64,000 nucleotides of DNA from Paraburkholderia xenovorans LB400 (GTDB lineage Bacteria > Pseudomonadota > Gammaproteobacteria > Burkholderiales > Burkholderiaceae). Of the stretch, positions 51,654-60,564 are shown piece after piece. The first letter of the stretch is position 1, and each line of letters starts with the position of its first letter. The notes under the pieces are model-generated. The model worked only from the letters and a program-made list of their open reading frames with translations, did not search any database and was not told the DNA's origin. The stretch spans positions 868,001 through 932,000 of the forward strand of contig NC_007952.1 of the NCBI RefSeq assembly GCF_000013645.1, in the 5' to 3' direction. Position numbers and translations under genes: made by a program.

Positions 51654-52406
51654 TCAGGCATTGCGGCTGTTGCCGCCGCCATTCGTTTCGTTGATGGCGG
51701 CGCTGCCATTCTGGCCGACGCCTTCGTGCACCGCGCGCACGGCGGCCACGATATTCGCGTACGCACCGCAGCGGCAGATGTTGCCGCTCATGCGTTCGCG
51801 GATTTCATCGTCGGAGAGTTGGGTGGGGCGGCTGCGGACATCGGCCGTAACGGTGCTCGCGGTGCCGGTACGAAATTCATTGAGCAGGGCAGTCGCGGAG
51901 CATAACTGCCCCGGAGTACAGTAACCGCACTGAAAGGCATCGTGGTCGATGAATGCGCGCTGGATCGGACTCAACGCGCCATTAGTGGCGAGCCCTTCGA
52001 CCGTCGTAATGTTCTCGCCCTCGTGCATCACGGCGAGCGTCAGACAGGAGTTGATGCGGCGGCCGTCGGCGAGCACGGTGCATGCGCCGCATTGTCCGCG
52101 ATCACAGCCTTTCTTCGTGCCCATGAGGCCCGCGTATTCGCGCAGCGCGTCGAGCAGGGTCACGCGCGGTTCGAGTTGCAGCGTGTACGCGCGGCCGTTC
52201 ACGGTCAGCGTGAGCGGGCGCGGCGGTACGGCTTGCTGAACCTGAGCGGGCGGCGCGGGCGGGGTTTGAGTTTGCGCGCGCAGATGCGGCGCGGCACCGA
52301 TCGTGGCTGCGGCAGCAGCCGATTGAAGGAAGCGCCGGCGTGAAGGTTGGGGTGGGGTGGTGGCGGACTCGTCACTCGGATCCTGACATTCGTTATGCGT
52401 GGACAT
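51654..52406 (-). CDS. paoA: [2Fe-2S] subunit with Tat signal, PaoA-like
   Basis: A 250-residue subunit with a twin-arginine signal (SRRRFLQSAAAAATIGAA, about residues 22-40), a proline-rich linker, then a plant-type ferredoxin domain (GCDRGQCGACTVLADGRRINSC) and the second cluster site (CGYCTPGQ, CRCGAY). The Tat signal places the whole PaoABC complex in the periplasm, exported folded with its cofactors. It is first of the paoABC operon. Confidence 0.92.
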   Translation of the reverse strand: MSTHNECQDPSDESATTPPQPSRRRFLQSAAAAATIGAAPHLRAQTQTPPAPPAQVQQAVPPRPLTLTVNGRAYTLQLEPRVTLLDALREYAGLMGTKKGCDRGQCGACTVLADGRRINSCLTLAVMHEGENITTVEGLATNGALSPIQRAFIDHDAFQCGYCTPGQLCSATALLNEFRTGTASTVTADVRSRPTQLSDDEIRERMSGNICRCGAYANIVAAVRAVHEGVGQNGSAAINETNGGGNSRNA

Positions 52407-52548
52407 GACGTTCTGTTGACTCCGTTGAAAGGTCGATGCAGGCTAGCGATGCGTCGGTATCCGAAGCGTCGCGATCATTGGACATCACGCAGCAATTTCG
52501 GTGCCGTTGCAGACACAACGGTATTAGAAAATATCGGAGACAGCCAAG

Positions 52549-54672
52549 ATGGCATCAGTTTTCAAAGTCAGATCCGCGTCAGGACATGTGCCCGTGGTGC
52601 GAACCCTAGCGGCCATGATGGCCGTGACAGTCGTGCTGACTGCCTGCCACGGCGGCGGTGACAATCATCCGCCGCCGCAGGCCAATGTGCTGCCGGCTTT
52701 TATTACCGCTTCTTCGGTAAGAACCCAGTTCTACGATGGCAACACCGACGACCTGCTCACCGCTGGCCTCGGCAAGACCGGACTCGCATCGGCCACGGCG
52801 CCGGCCATTGCCAACGCGGCGCAACCCACTGCCGCCGAATTGCGGCGGCTTGCCATCTGGTCGAACTATCGCGCGCTCGTCGACATGACCGCGAACGGCG
52901 GCTATGGACGCTTCTGGGGACCCAATGTCGATCTGAACGGCAACGATACGCTCGGCGAAGGCAAGATCGCCGGCAAGGAATACCTCGCCTTCGCCGACGA
53001 CGGCAGCGGCACGCAGAACGTCACCGTGCTGGTGCAGATTCCGGCGAGCTTCAACCCGGATCAGCCGTGCATCGTCACGGCAACGTCGTCCGGTTCGCGC
53101 GGCGTGTACGGCGCGATTTCTGCGGCCGGCGAGTGGGGTCTCAAGCGCGGCTGCGCGGTGGCCTACACCGATAAAGGCAGCGGCAACGGCGCGCATGAAT
53201 TGTCATCCAGCCTGGTCACGTTGATCGACGGCACCTTGCAGAACGCTACCGCGGCGGGCAAGGCCAGTCTTTTCACGGCCAACCTCGGCAACACGGATCT
53301 CGCGTCTTACAACAGCAGGTTCCCGAATCGCTACGCGTTCAAGCACGCGCACTCGCAGCAGAATCCGGAGAAGGATTGGGGCAGGAATACGTTGCAGGCA
53401 ATCCAGTTCGCGTACTGGGCGCTCAACGATTCTTATGGCACGCTCAACGGCTCGACGCGTAATGTGCGTTACACGAGCGGCAGCATCACGACTATCGCGG
53501 CTTCGGTGAGCAACGGCGGCGGCGCGTCGCTCGCGGCGGCGGAACAGGACACGTCCGGTTTGATCACGGCGGTGGTCGTGGGCGAGCCGCAGATCAATTT
53601 GCGGCTGCCCGCGCAGGTCTCGGTGGCGCAGGGCGGCGTGCCGGTCGGCGCATTCGGCAAGCCGCTCGCCGACTACATGACGCTCGCCAACATGCTGCAA
53701 CCGTGCGCGGCGCTCGCGCCCGCTGCGGCCGGCGCGCCGTATCTGACGGCGTTGCCGGGTGCCACGACCACCTCGATTCGCACTGCGCGATGCGCGTCGC
53801 TGGCGGCCGCCGGTGTGATCGCGGGTGCGGACGCGACGACCCAGGCGACCAACGCGCTTGCGCTGCTGCATCAGAACGGCTACCAGACCGACTCCGACCT
53901 GCTGCAAGCGCCGATGTGGGACTCGCAAGCGGTGCCGGCCGTCGCCGTGACCTATGCCGACGCGTACGCAAAAGCGAGTGTCACCGCGAACCTTTGCAAC
54001 TTCAGCTTCGGCACGACGAATGCGGCTGGAACCGCCGGCGTCACACCCGCGGTGTCGCCGATGCTTACGGTGTTCGGCAACGGCAACGGGGTGCCGCCGA
54101 CCAACGGCATCAACCTCGTCTTCAACTCGGGCGCGGGCGCGGCGGATCACCGGCTGGCGACCGCCGACGGCAGCTATGCGGGCGCCTCGTGTCTGCGCAC
54201 GCTGTGGACGAACGGCACGCTGACCGGCAGCGTCGACGCTATTCGCGTGAATGCGAATCTGCATGGCAAGCCTGCCATCATCGTGCAGGGCCGCGCGGAT
54301 GCGCTGGTGCCGATCAACCACGCGTCGCGTCCGTATCTCGGCTTGAATCAATTGAGCGAAGGCGCGGCGAGCAGGCTGTCGTTCTACGAAGTGACGAACG
54401 CCCAGCATTTCGATGCGTTCCTTGGCGTGGCGGGCTTCGATTCACGCTTCGTGCCGCTGCATTACTACAACCTTCAGGCGCTCAATCTGATGTGGAGTCA
54501 TCTGAAAAACGGCACGCCGCTGCCGCCATCGCAGGTGATTCACACCGTGCCGCGCGGCGGCACGCCCGGCGCCGCGCCGGCGCTGACCACGGCCAATCTG
54601 CCGCCGATCGTGGCGAGTCCGGGCATTAACGCGATCACGGCGGCCAATGGCGCGGTGAATGTGCCGAACTGA
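52549..54672 (+). CDS. D-(-)-3-hydroxybutyrate oligomer hydrolase
   Basis: A 707-residue protein of the 3HB-oligomer hydrolase family, which splits soluble oligomers released from polyhydroxybutyrate into monomers. The active-site serine is Ser321 in ASVSNGGGASLAAAEQDT; the C-terminal PAIIVQGRADALVPINHAS and NAQHFDAF carry the likely Asp and His. The N-terminus has a signal with LTACHGGG, so it may be a lipoprotein or secreted. The ATG at 52549 follows a weak GAGA. It is divergent from paoA; PHA depolymerases are not nearby. Confidence 0.9.
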   Translation: MASVFKVRSASGHVPVVRTLAAMMAVTVVLTACHGGGDNHPPPQANVLPAFITASSVRTQFYDGNTDDLLTAGLGKTGLASATAPAIANAAQPTAAELRRLAIWSNYRALVDMTANGGYGRFWGPNVDLNGNDTLGEGKIAGKEYLAFADDGSGTQNVTVLVQIPASFNPDQPCIVTATSSGSRGVYGAISAAGEWGLKRGCAVAYTDKGSGNGAHELSSSLVTLIDGTLQNATAAGKASLFTANLGNTDLASYNSRFPNRYAFKHAHSQQNPEKDWGRNTLQAIQFAYWALNDSYGTLNGSTRNVRYTSGSITTIAASVSNGGGASLAAAEQDTSGLITAVVVGEPQINLRLPAQVSVAQGGVPVGAFGKPLADYMTLANMLQPCAALAPAAAGAPYLTALPGATTTSIRTARCASLAAAGVIAGADATTQATNALALLHQNGYQTDSDLLQAPMWDSQAVPAVAVTYADAYAKASVTANLCNFSFGTTNAAGTAGVTPAVSPMLTVFGNGNGVPPTNGINLVFNSGAGAADHRLATADGSYAGASCLRTLWTNGTLTGSVDAIRVNANLHGKPAIIVQGRADALVPINHASRPYLGLNQLSEGAASRLSFYEVTNAQHFDAFLGVAGFDSRFVPLHYYNLQALNLMWSHLKNGTPLPPSQVIHTVPRGGTPGAAPALTTANLPPIVASPGINAITAANGAVNVPN

Positions 54673-54847
54673 GCGTACCCGGCTGAACGTACGCAATGGA
54701 GTCCGACTCGCGCGGAATGCACGCAGCGGCTCGCAGCGGCGCTCGCGCACGCGAGCCGGCATGCGTGAATCGTTGCCTGCGGGCAAGCGGGTCCGGGTAT
54801 AAGCGATGCTAGGTCAGATGAAGTAAACCGCGTTCAAAGGAGAGCGA

Positions 54848-55066
54848 ATGCAGTTCGACTACCGACACTTCCATATCGATTGCCGCGCCCGTCACGCGGA
54901 AGACGGCCTGTACCATGCGAGAGCGAAGATCACTCGCGTGCCGCGCAAGAACGAACACGTCCAGTCGCACGATTCCGGCGACATCGACGCCTTTGCCAGC
55001 GAAGCCGATGCCATTTCATGCGCGAAGTCGTGGGCAATGGAGTGGTGCGACGCGGCGGCGCAATAG
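54848..55066 (+). CDS. Small hypothetical protein
   Basis: A 72-residue frame directly after AAAGGAGAG. The product begins MQFDYRHFHIDCRARHAEDGLYHARAKI (shown in parts: MQFDYRHFHIDC, ARHAEDGLYHARA), is mixed alpha/beta, and has a C-terminal SEADAISCAKSWAMEWCD helix with two cysteines. I do not know a named family. It precedes the exonuclease III gene by 24 bases and may be co-transcribed with it. Confidence 0.65.
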   Translation: MQFDYRHFHIDCRARHAEDGLYHARAKITRVPRKNEHVQSHDSGDIDAFASEADAISCAKSWAMEWCDAAAQ

Positions 55067-55090
55067 AGCGCATTGCAGGGAGGACACGTC

Positions 55091-55903
55091 GTGGCCAAGC
55101 TTCGAATCGCAACCTTCAATATCAACGGGATCCGCTCGCGCCTGCCGGCGCTCTTGCAATGGCTCGAACGCGAGGCGCCCGACATTGTCTGTTTGCAGGA
55201 ATTGAAGGCGGCGGACAGCGCCTTTCCCGTCGAGCAACTGCGTGACGCCGGCTATGGCGCGATCTGGCAAGGTCAGAGCGCATGGAACGGCGTGGCGATC
55301 CTGTCGAAAGGCGAGGCGCCGCTGGAGAGCCGCCGCGGCCTGCCCGGTTTCGAGGACGACACGCACAGCCGCTATCTCGAAGCCGCTGTCGGCGGCATCG
55401 TGGTGGCGTGCCTCTATCTGCCGAACGGCAATCCGCAACCGGGGCCCAAGTTCGACTACAAGCTCGCGTGGTTCGATCATCTGATCAGGCACGCGGCGAA
55501 GCTGTACAGGAGCGGTCATCCGGTCGTGCTGGCGGGCGACTTCAACGTGGTTCCCACCGACGAAGACATCTACAACCCGCGCTCCTGGCTGAAGGACGCG
55601 TTGCTGCAACCCGAGAGCCGCGAGCGCTACCGGCAACTGCTCGCGCAGGGCTGGACCGACGCGCTCCGAACGCGTTTCGGCAACGAACGGGTCTACACCT
55701 TCTGGGACTATTTCCGCCGGCATTGGGAGACCAATTCCGGTTTGCGTATCGACCATCTGCTGCTGAGCGCCGACCTCGCGCCGCGCTTGCGCGATGCGGG
55801 CGTGGACCGCTGGGTGCGTGGAGAGCCGCACGCGAGCGATCATGCGCCGACGTGGGTCGAACTGGAGATGGGCGCGGGACGCCGCAAGAAAAGCGGCGCA
55901 TGA
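55091..55903 (+). CDS. xthA: Exodeoxyribonuclease III
   Basis: A 270-residue AP-endonuclease/exonuclease of the ExoIII family. Motifs: KLRIATFNINGIRSRLPALL (metal Asn), IVCLQELKA (Glu), VVLAGDFNVVPTDEDIYNP (Asp/Asn), and SDHAPTWVEL (catalytic Asp-His). It repairs abasic sites in DNA. The start is GTG at 55091 with GGGAGG before it; an upstream TTG frame is less likely. A terminator follows at once. Confidence 0.93.
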   Translation: MAKLRIATFNINGIRSRLPALLQWLEREAPDIVCLQELKAADSAFPVEQLRDAGYGAIWQGQSAWNGVAILSKGEAPLESRRGLPGFEDDTHSRYLEAAVGGIVVACLYLPNGNPQPGPKFDYKLAWFDHLIRHAAKLYRSGHPVVLAGDFNVVPTDEDIYNPRSWLKDALLQPESRERYRQLLAQGWTDALRTRFGNERVYTFWDYFRRHWETNSGLRIDHLLLSADLAPRLRDAGVDRWVRGEPHASDHAPTWVELEMGAGRRKKSGA

Positions 55904-55907
55904 AAAC

Positions 55908-55943
55908 AGACCGGGCGATCGCATCACGCAGATCGCCCGGTCT
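55908..55943. terminator. Terminator between convergent genes
   Basis: AGACCGGGCGATC (55908-55920) pairs perfectly with its complement at 55931-55943 around a 10-base loop. It lies between the convergent exonuclease gene and the gene at 55959; the T-rich side favours the minus strand. Confidence 0.8.
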
Positions 55944-55958
55944 CAACCGCGTTGAAGA

Positions 55959-56246
55959 TCAACGGCGATAGTCGCGCTCAGACGCACCGTGCGCCCACAA
56001 CGCGCCGGCCACGAAACCCGCCAGCGCGACCACTGCAATGGCGGTGAATGGGCTTTCCGCCGTAGTTTCGCGCACGAGGCTGGTGGTGCTGGCGCACAGT
56101 TGCTGCGCTTTACCGCTGAGCTCTCTGGCCTTGCCGGCCAATTGCGTGCTGGTATCGCCCAACACGTCGCCCACCGCGCCCTGAACCTTGCCCGCGACTT
56201 CCTTGACTGCGCCTTCTGCCGAGTTGGCTGCCGAATTGGTGTCCAT
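55959..56246 (-). CDS. CsbD/DUF883-like stress protein with C-terminal helix
   Basis: A 95-residue protein with an amphipathic N-terminal part of the CsbD/DUF883 kind (NSAEGAVKEVAGKVQGAVGDVLG, TQLAGKARELSGKAQQL) and a C-terminal membrane helix (ESPFTAIAVVALAGFVAGALWA). Proteins of this layout (ElaB/YqjD) tether to the inner membrane in stationary phase and may bind ribosomes; CsbD proteins are general stress proteins. It is a single-gene unit ending at a terminator. Confidence 0.8.
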   Translation of the reverse strand: MDTNSAANSAEGAVKEVAGKVQGAVGDVLGDTSTQLAGKARELSGKAQQLCASTTSLVRETTAESPFTAIAVVALAGFVAGALWAHGASERDYRR

Positions 56247-56412
56247 ACGAATTTGCTCCCATTGTCATATTTACGTGTGAGCCCTTGCACAGCGCAATAC
56301 GCCCGCACCAGGGTTTCGCGCACGCCGCCCGGAAAGCGCGGCTTACGTCCACCAGACAGGGCGCAAGAAGCGCGCCCGGCAAACAGCGGAACCGGCGAAG
56401 CGGTAGTGGATG

Positions 56413-57096
56413 TCAGCGCCGGCGCCGCGAATTGATCCCCACGAACACGGCCATCAGCATCAGAAAGCCGCCGAACAGCAATGCCGAATTCAGCACGACA
56501 TGCCTGAGCCCCAGCATCTCGACATTGATGAACGGATAGGGATAGAAATCCGACAGACTCGCGCGCCAGAACGTCACCCCGAGATAGGCCAGCGGATATA
56601 CCAGCCACAACAGGCAATGCCGCAGCTTCAGATGAAAGCGCGGCACGAACAGCACCCAGTAGAGGGCGGCCAGCATCGGCAGGACGCTGTGGAGCGATTC
56701 GTTGAGCAGCAGCCGGAAGGCAGCCGGCGACCACAAACCGCGCAACAGCAGGTTATAGGCGATGCCGACGAACACCATATAGACAACCACGGCGGTGACA
56801 ACAGTGGGTTGCCGGAAAAACCTTGCCGGCGCCGATCTCTGCGCACGCAAGGCCACGCACGTAAAACAGATTGCGCAGGCGAGTACCGTCAGATTCGTGA
56901 GGTAACTGCTCATGCGAGCAAACCCGTCGAACACGCTCAGCCCGCGCGCGAGCGTGCGATCGATCGTGACGTCTGCTTGCGCGACGATCGAAATCCACGC
57001 AATGACGGCGATGATCGCCGCCAATGTGACTGACGCAACACTGGGCGTATGCAGCGGAAGCTCGGGCTCCCGTGGCTCGGAAAGGACAGGGCGCAT
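56413..57096 (-). CDS. Pr6Pr-family integral membrane protein
   Basis: A 227-residue membrane protein with about six helices and the Pr6Pr/FAR-17a-like sequences MSSYLTNLTVLACAICFTC, YNLLLRGLW, ESLHSVLPMLAALYWVLFVPR and WLVYPLAYLGVTFWRASLSDFYPYPFINV. No biochemical role is known for bacterial members. The ATG at 57096 is chosen since the longer frame adds residues of no domain. It starts 30 bases past the break in the motB remnant, so its promoter may be new. Confidence 0.82.
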   Translation of the reverse strand: MRPVLSEPREPELPLHTPSVASVTLAAIIAVIAWISIVAQADVTIDRTLARGLSVFDGFARMSSYLTNLTVLACAICFTCVALRAQRSAPARFFRQPTVVTAVVVYMVFVGIAYNLLLRGLWSPAAFRLLLNESLHSVLPMLAALYWVLFVPRFHLKLRHCLLWLVYPLAYLGVTFWRASLSDFYPYPFINVEMLGLRHVVLNSALLFGGFLMLMAVFVGINSRRRR

Positions 57097-57125
57097 GCGT
57101 TCGATTCTATACACACTGCCGTCGC

Positions 57126-57449
57126 CGGGCGCGTATCGGAGATGTCGCGGCCGCCGCCTTGCACCACGCTTGGACGCGCCGCGGCCGTGCCTTCGTTACC
57201 GCCGATCAGGCTCGACAGGGGCGTGTTGAAATAGTCTTCGATACCCTGCTTGTCGTACTTGGAGGTGGAGCCAAGCAGCCACATCAACAGGAAGAACGCC
57301 ATCATCGCGGTGACGCAATCGGCGTACGCGATTTTCCATGCGCCGCCGTGATGGCCGCCATGATCCTCGCCTTTCTTCGAGCGGCGCACGATCACAGGCG
57401 CGAGCGCCTGTTCCCCCTGCGGCGCGCGCGAGTTCTTTTCGCTCATCAT
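57126..57449 (-). pseudogene. motB: motB remnant, N-terminal ~108 codons
   Basis: The frame has a normal start (ATG, GGAG upstream) and reads as MotB: HGGHHGGAWKIAYADCVTAMMAFFLLMWLLGS with the proton-binding aspartate (Asp44 in YADC), then FNTPLSSLIGG and VVQGGGRDISDTRP. After that the similarity stops, and the OmpA-like peptidoglycan-binding domain is absent. The frame runs on over the Pr6Pr gene without homology. Twelve bases upstream a short frame ends ATKMPKSA-stop, possibly the tail of motA. It cannot form a stator on its own. Confidence 0.78.
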
Positions 57450-57948
57450 GCGGCTCCGCGTCAGGCCGACTTCGGCATCTTGGTGGCGCGCACCGCGTCT
57501 CTCCGATTATCTTGCGCGGCCACATTCGATCCAGACGGCCCTTATCTGAAGGCTTTTCTGGTACGTCACAAAACTCCTGTATGTACCGGTAAACGGCGCC
57601 ATCTTATGGTGCTGAAGTGCTGAAGTGCTGAAGTGCTGAAGTGCTGAAGTGCTGGCTTGCCTGAAACGAGAAATAAGTTCACCGATCGCCTGATTTTCTG
57701 ACTATACGCAGGTAAATCTGTCTGCATCTTGCGATGTCAGCAGCGCGATCCTTATTTGCTGTTGCGCTGCAAGACCCGGGCAATATGCCGCTGACGCCAG
57801 AATGCACGGCTAACCTTTTTACCGATCGGTCTGGTAGCATGACGATCGATTTGTACCGACGGCCGTTCTCGCGCCGCTTTGTCGCGTCACGGCCTGTCGT
57901 CTATCGGCACCGGCAGCGCTAGCGACTCAACCGGGGAGGAATTGCCGC
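57450..57948. other. Intergenic region with octamer repeat
   Basis: No gene is seen apart from the possible motA tail at 57461-57530 on the minus strand. An 8-base tandem repeat lies at 57609-57654. AT-rich DNA at 57660-57730 and 57810-57860 may carry the promoter of the beta-barrel gene. Confidence 0.55.
57609..57654. repeat. Octanucleotide tandem repeat (GTGCTGAA)
   Basis: Five exact copies of GTGCTGAA and a partial sixth. The repeat is non-coding and lies about 295 bases upstream of the beta-barrel gene and about 160 bases upstream of the motB remnant. Such short tandem repeats change length by slippage. Confidence 0.92.
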
Positions 57949-58962
57949 ATGCGGAAACGGAGATCTGCTGTCCAGAGTTGGCTGGTGCCCACGGCGGCCA
58001 CCGGCATTGCGGGCCTCAGTCTGCTGTTCATCCCAACGCCCGGTCACGCTCAGGAGTTCTCGCTATTCGGCGGCGGCTCGCGTGCGGGCAGTACCAACAC
58101 CTATACATGGGCCTTCAACTATCAGGAAGGCCTGGGGCAATATTTCGCCGCCAGCTTCACGTGGCTCAACGAAGGGCACATTCCCGATCATCACCGCGAC
58201 GGCCAGATGATCCAGCTGTGGGGGCGCATTCCGGTGGGCAGCCCGCAATTCGTTCTGCAGGCGGGCGTCGGCCCATACCGTTACTTCGATACGACCACTG
58301 CCGGCCAGGGCGGCAGTTATTCCGACACTCACGGCTGGGGCGTGGTGTATAGCGTGCGCGCCGCGTACTACGCGTCGAGCCGCTGGATCACGCAGCTCCA
58401 GCTGAATCGCGTGCATGTGCAGCGCGGGCCGGATGCGACCAGCATGATGTTCGGCGTCGGTTATCAGCTCGACGCTCCGGGCTCGCCCGGTCCGCGTGAC
58501 TGGGCAAGCGGCAGCACGCACAAGGTCACGAATAACGAAGTAGCGCTGTATCTCGGCAAAACCATCGTCAATTCAACCAGTTCGCCGAGCGCGTTCGGCG
58601 GCGCGATCGAGTACCGGCGCGGCCTCGCGAAGTATCTCGACGTAACGGTCGGCTATCTTCACGAAGGCAGCAGCAAGGTGGCGCGTCGAGATGGTTTCAC
58701 CAGCCAGCTGTGGGCCACTCGCGCATTTCTCAACGACAAGGTCGCGCTCGCGCTCGGCCTCGGCGCCTACTATGCGATCAACGAGAACGAAAACAGCGAG
58801 TCGCCCGGGCCGGGTGCGGGCAAGTTCTCCGGCCTCGTGACGATCGCGGGCTCGTATCGCCTGAGCGGGCACTGGGACGCGCGGCTCGAATGGAACCGCG
58901 TCGTGACCCGCTATGATCGTGATTCGGATGTGATTTTCGGTGGTCTGGGCTATCGTTGGTGA
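57949..58962 (+). CDS. Outer-membrane beta-barrel protein with internal duplication
   Basis: A 337-residue protein with a Sec signal peptide (cleavage near GHAQEF, residue 35) and alternating-residue beta-strands ending in Tyr-Arg-Trp, typical of an outer-membrane barrel. Two halves resemble each other: residues ~36-170 (GLGQYFAASFTWLNEGHI, RDGQMIQLWGRIPV, FVLQAGVGPYRYFD) and ~195-337 (GLAKYLDVTVGYLHEGSS, RDGFTSQLWATRAFL, VALALGLGAYYAIN). Each half has about the size of an 8-stranded PagL/OmpA-type barrel. No function is assigned; a lipid-modifying or structural role is possible. Confidence 0.75.
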   Translation: MRKRRSAVQSWLVPTAATGIAGLSLLFIPTPGHAQEFSLFGGGSRAGSTNTYTWAFNYQEGLGQYFAASFTWLNEGHIPDHHRDGQMIQLWGRIPVGSPQFVLQAGVGPYRYFDTTTAGQGGSYSDTHGWGVVYSVRAAYYASSRWITQLQLNRVHVQRGPDATSMMFGVGYQLDAPGSPGPRDWASGSTHKVTNNEVALYLGKTIVNSTSSPSAFGGAIEYRRGLAKYLDVTVGYLHEGSSKVARRDGFTSQLWATRAFLNDKVALALGLGAYYAINENENSESPGPGAGKFSGLVTIAGSYRLSGHWDARLEWNRVVTRYDRDSDVIFGGLGYRW

Positions 58963-59052
58963 AGGCTCACGGTGTCAGGCATCAAGTGTTGTCGTGCCAG
59001 CAGAAGCAGTCTCTCGAACCGCAGGTCAAGACTCGGAACAACGGAGAACAGC

Positions 59053-60465
59053 ATGAAAGCCAGCACCATCGCCGAGCGGGAGGCCCGCGGCCGTGCCGCC
59101 CGTGAGCACTCGAAACGTTCGAGCCATAAAACGGTAGGCGAATTGCATCGCAATCCGATCGAGTTGCTCAAGCAAAGCAGCGAGGGCCGGGTGCATAACC
59201 TCGTGCCGCTGCGTTACGGGCGCATGGCCGTCTCGCCTTTCACGTTTTTTCGCGGCACCGCCATCTTGCAGGCACACGATCTCAGCAAGGTGAGCGACAC
59301 GGGTCTCGTCATGCCGATCTGCGGCGACGGCCATCTGATGAACTTCGGCGGTTTCGCCACACCCGAGCGGCAACTCGTTTTCGATCTGAACGATTTCGAC
59401 GAAGTGGCAGTCGGGCCGTTCGAATGGGATCTGAAACGTCTGACCGCGAGCCTCGTCGTCGCCGCGCGTCACATGCGTCTGAGCCGGGGCACGGCGGAAA
59501 GTCTGGTAATGACGGCGGTCACCGAGTATCGCGACCGCATGGCACAGTACGCGCAGTGCGGCGCGCTCGAACTCTGGTACGACCGCATTACCTTCGAGTT
59601 GATGGCGGAGACCGCGCTGACGCCCGAACGCCGCCGCTCCGTGCGGCGGGGCATGGAAAAGGCCGCGAGCCGGACGCACGAAAGCCTGCTCGAAAAAATG
59701 GCGGAGCATGACGGCGGCCACTGGACGATTCGCGACGCGCCACCGGCCCTGTTCCACGTATTGGGCGCCAACACACTGTTCACACCGGAGGAGACCGAAG
59801 CATTCCGCGGCGCGAACTGGCGCAAGATGCTCGAACGGATGTGGGGCGAGTACATGAAGACCCTGTCGCACGACCGGCGCGAACTGCTGGACCATTTCAC
59901 CGCGCAGGATCTCGTGTTCAAGGTGGTGGGCGTCGGCAGCGTCGGCACGCGCTGCCTGGTGATGCTGATGGTCGATCACATGGGCAAGCCGCTGTTCCTG
60001 CAAATCAAGGAAGCGCGGCCTTCGGTAATCGCGCAGTTCCACAAGTCGCCGGCCATCAGGCACGAGGGCGAACGCGTCGTGCAGGGGCAACGCATGCTGC
60101 AGGCGGCGAGCGACATCTTTCTCGGCTGGGCGACCGGGCCGCTCGGCCGGCACTTTTACTTTCGCCAGTTACGCGACATGAAGCTGTCGGCAAACATCGA
60201 GTTATTCGACAACGATCTGCTGGACGGTTACGCGCGCCTGTGCGGCTGGATCATGGCGCGCGCGCATGCCAAGGCGAGCGGGCAGGCCATCGAAGTGAGC
60301 GCGTATATCGGCCGTGGCGACCAGTTCGCGGAGGCGCTCACCGGCTATGCGACGACCTACGCGGACCAGGTGGAGCGCGATTACGACGTGTTCCTGAAGG
60401 CATGCCGCGGCGGTGAACTGGAAGCGCGCACGGACGAAGACATGGCGGCGGATTTCCGCGTGTAG
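59053..60465 (+). CDS. DUF2252 family protein
   Basis: A 470-residue DUF2252 protein, a family with a kinase-like fold: RMAVSPFTFFRGTAILQAHDL, PICGDGHLMNFGGFATPERQLVFDLNDFDEV and PFEWDLKRLTASLV carry the conserved acidic residues, and later HFYFRQLRDMKLSANIE and LCGWIMARAHAKASG. The fold resembles aminoglycoside-type and HipA-like kinases, so phosphotransfer is plausible, but no substrate is known. The ATG at 59053 follows GGAGAAC. It is separated from the barrel gene by 90 bases and may be co-transcribed with it. Confidence 0.88.
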   Translation: MKASTIAEREARGRAAREHSKRSSHKTVGELHRNPIELLKQSSEGRVHNLVPLRYGRMAVSPFTFFRGTAILQAHDLSKVSDTGLVMPICGDGHLMNFGGFATPERQLVFDLNDFDEVAVGPFEWDLKRLTASLVVAARHMRLSRGTAESLVMTAVTEYRDRMAQYAQCGALELWYDRITFELMAETALTPERRRSVRRGMEKAASRTHESLLEKMAEHDGGHWTIRDAPPALFHVLGANTLFTPEETEAFRGANWRKMLERMWGEYMKTLSHDRRELLDHFTAQDLVFKVVGVGSVGTRCLVMLMVDHMGKPLFLQIKEARPSVIAQFHKSPAIRHEGERVVQGQRMLQAASDIFLGWATGPLGRHFYFRQLRDMKLSANIELFDNDLLDGYARLCGWIMARAHAKASGQAIEVSAYIGRGDQFAEALTGYATTYADQVERDYDVFLKACRGGELEARTDEDMAADFRV

Positions 60466-60564
60466 CAGCGGCGTGCGCGTGGCTCGCCGGGTTGGGCTGC
60501 GGGCGAGACCCGCGCAGCCAGCCGGCGTGCGCCGCGCCTTACACGCATACGTGCGTGCTCGTGC

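Noticed and set aside
53203..54408. A 401-codon minus-strand frame inside the oligomer hydrolase gene
   Set aside because: Antisense shadow; the plus-strand product is full length with family motifs.
57609..57654. Possible iteron or replication origin
   Set aside because: Octamers are strictly contiguous and no replication gene (repA, dnaA, parAB) is present.
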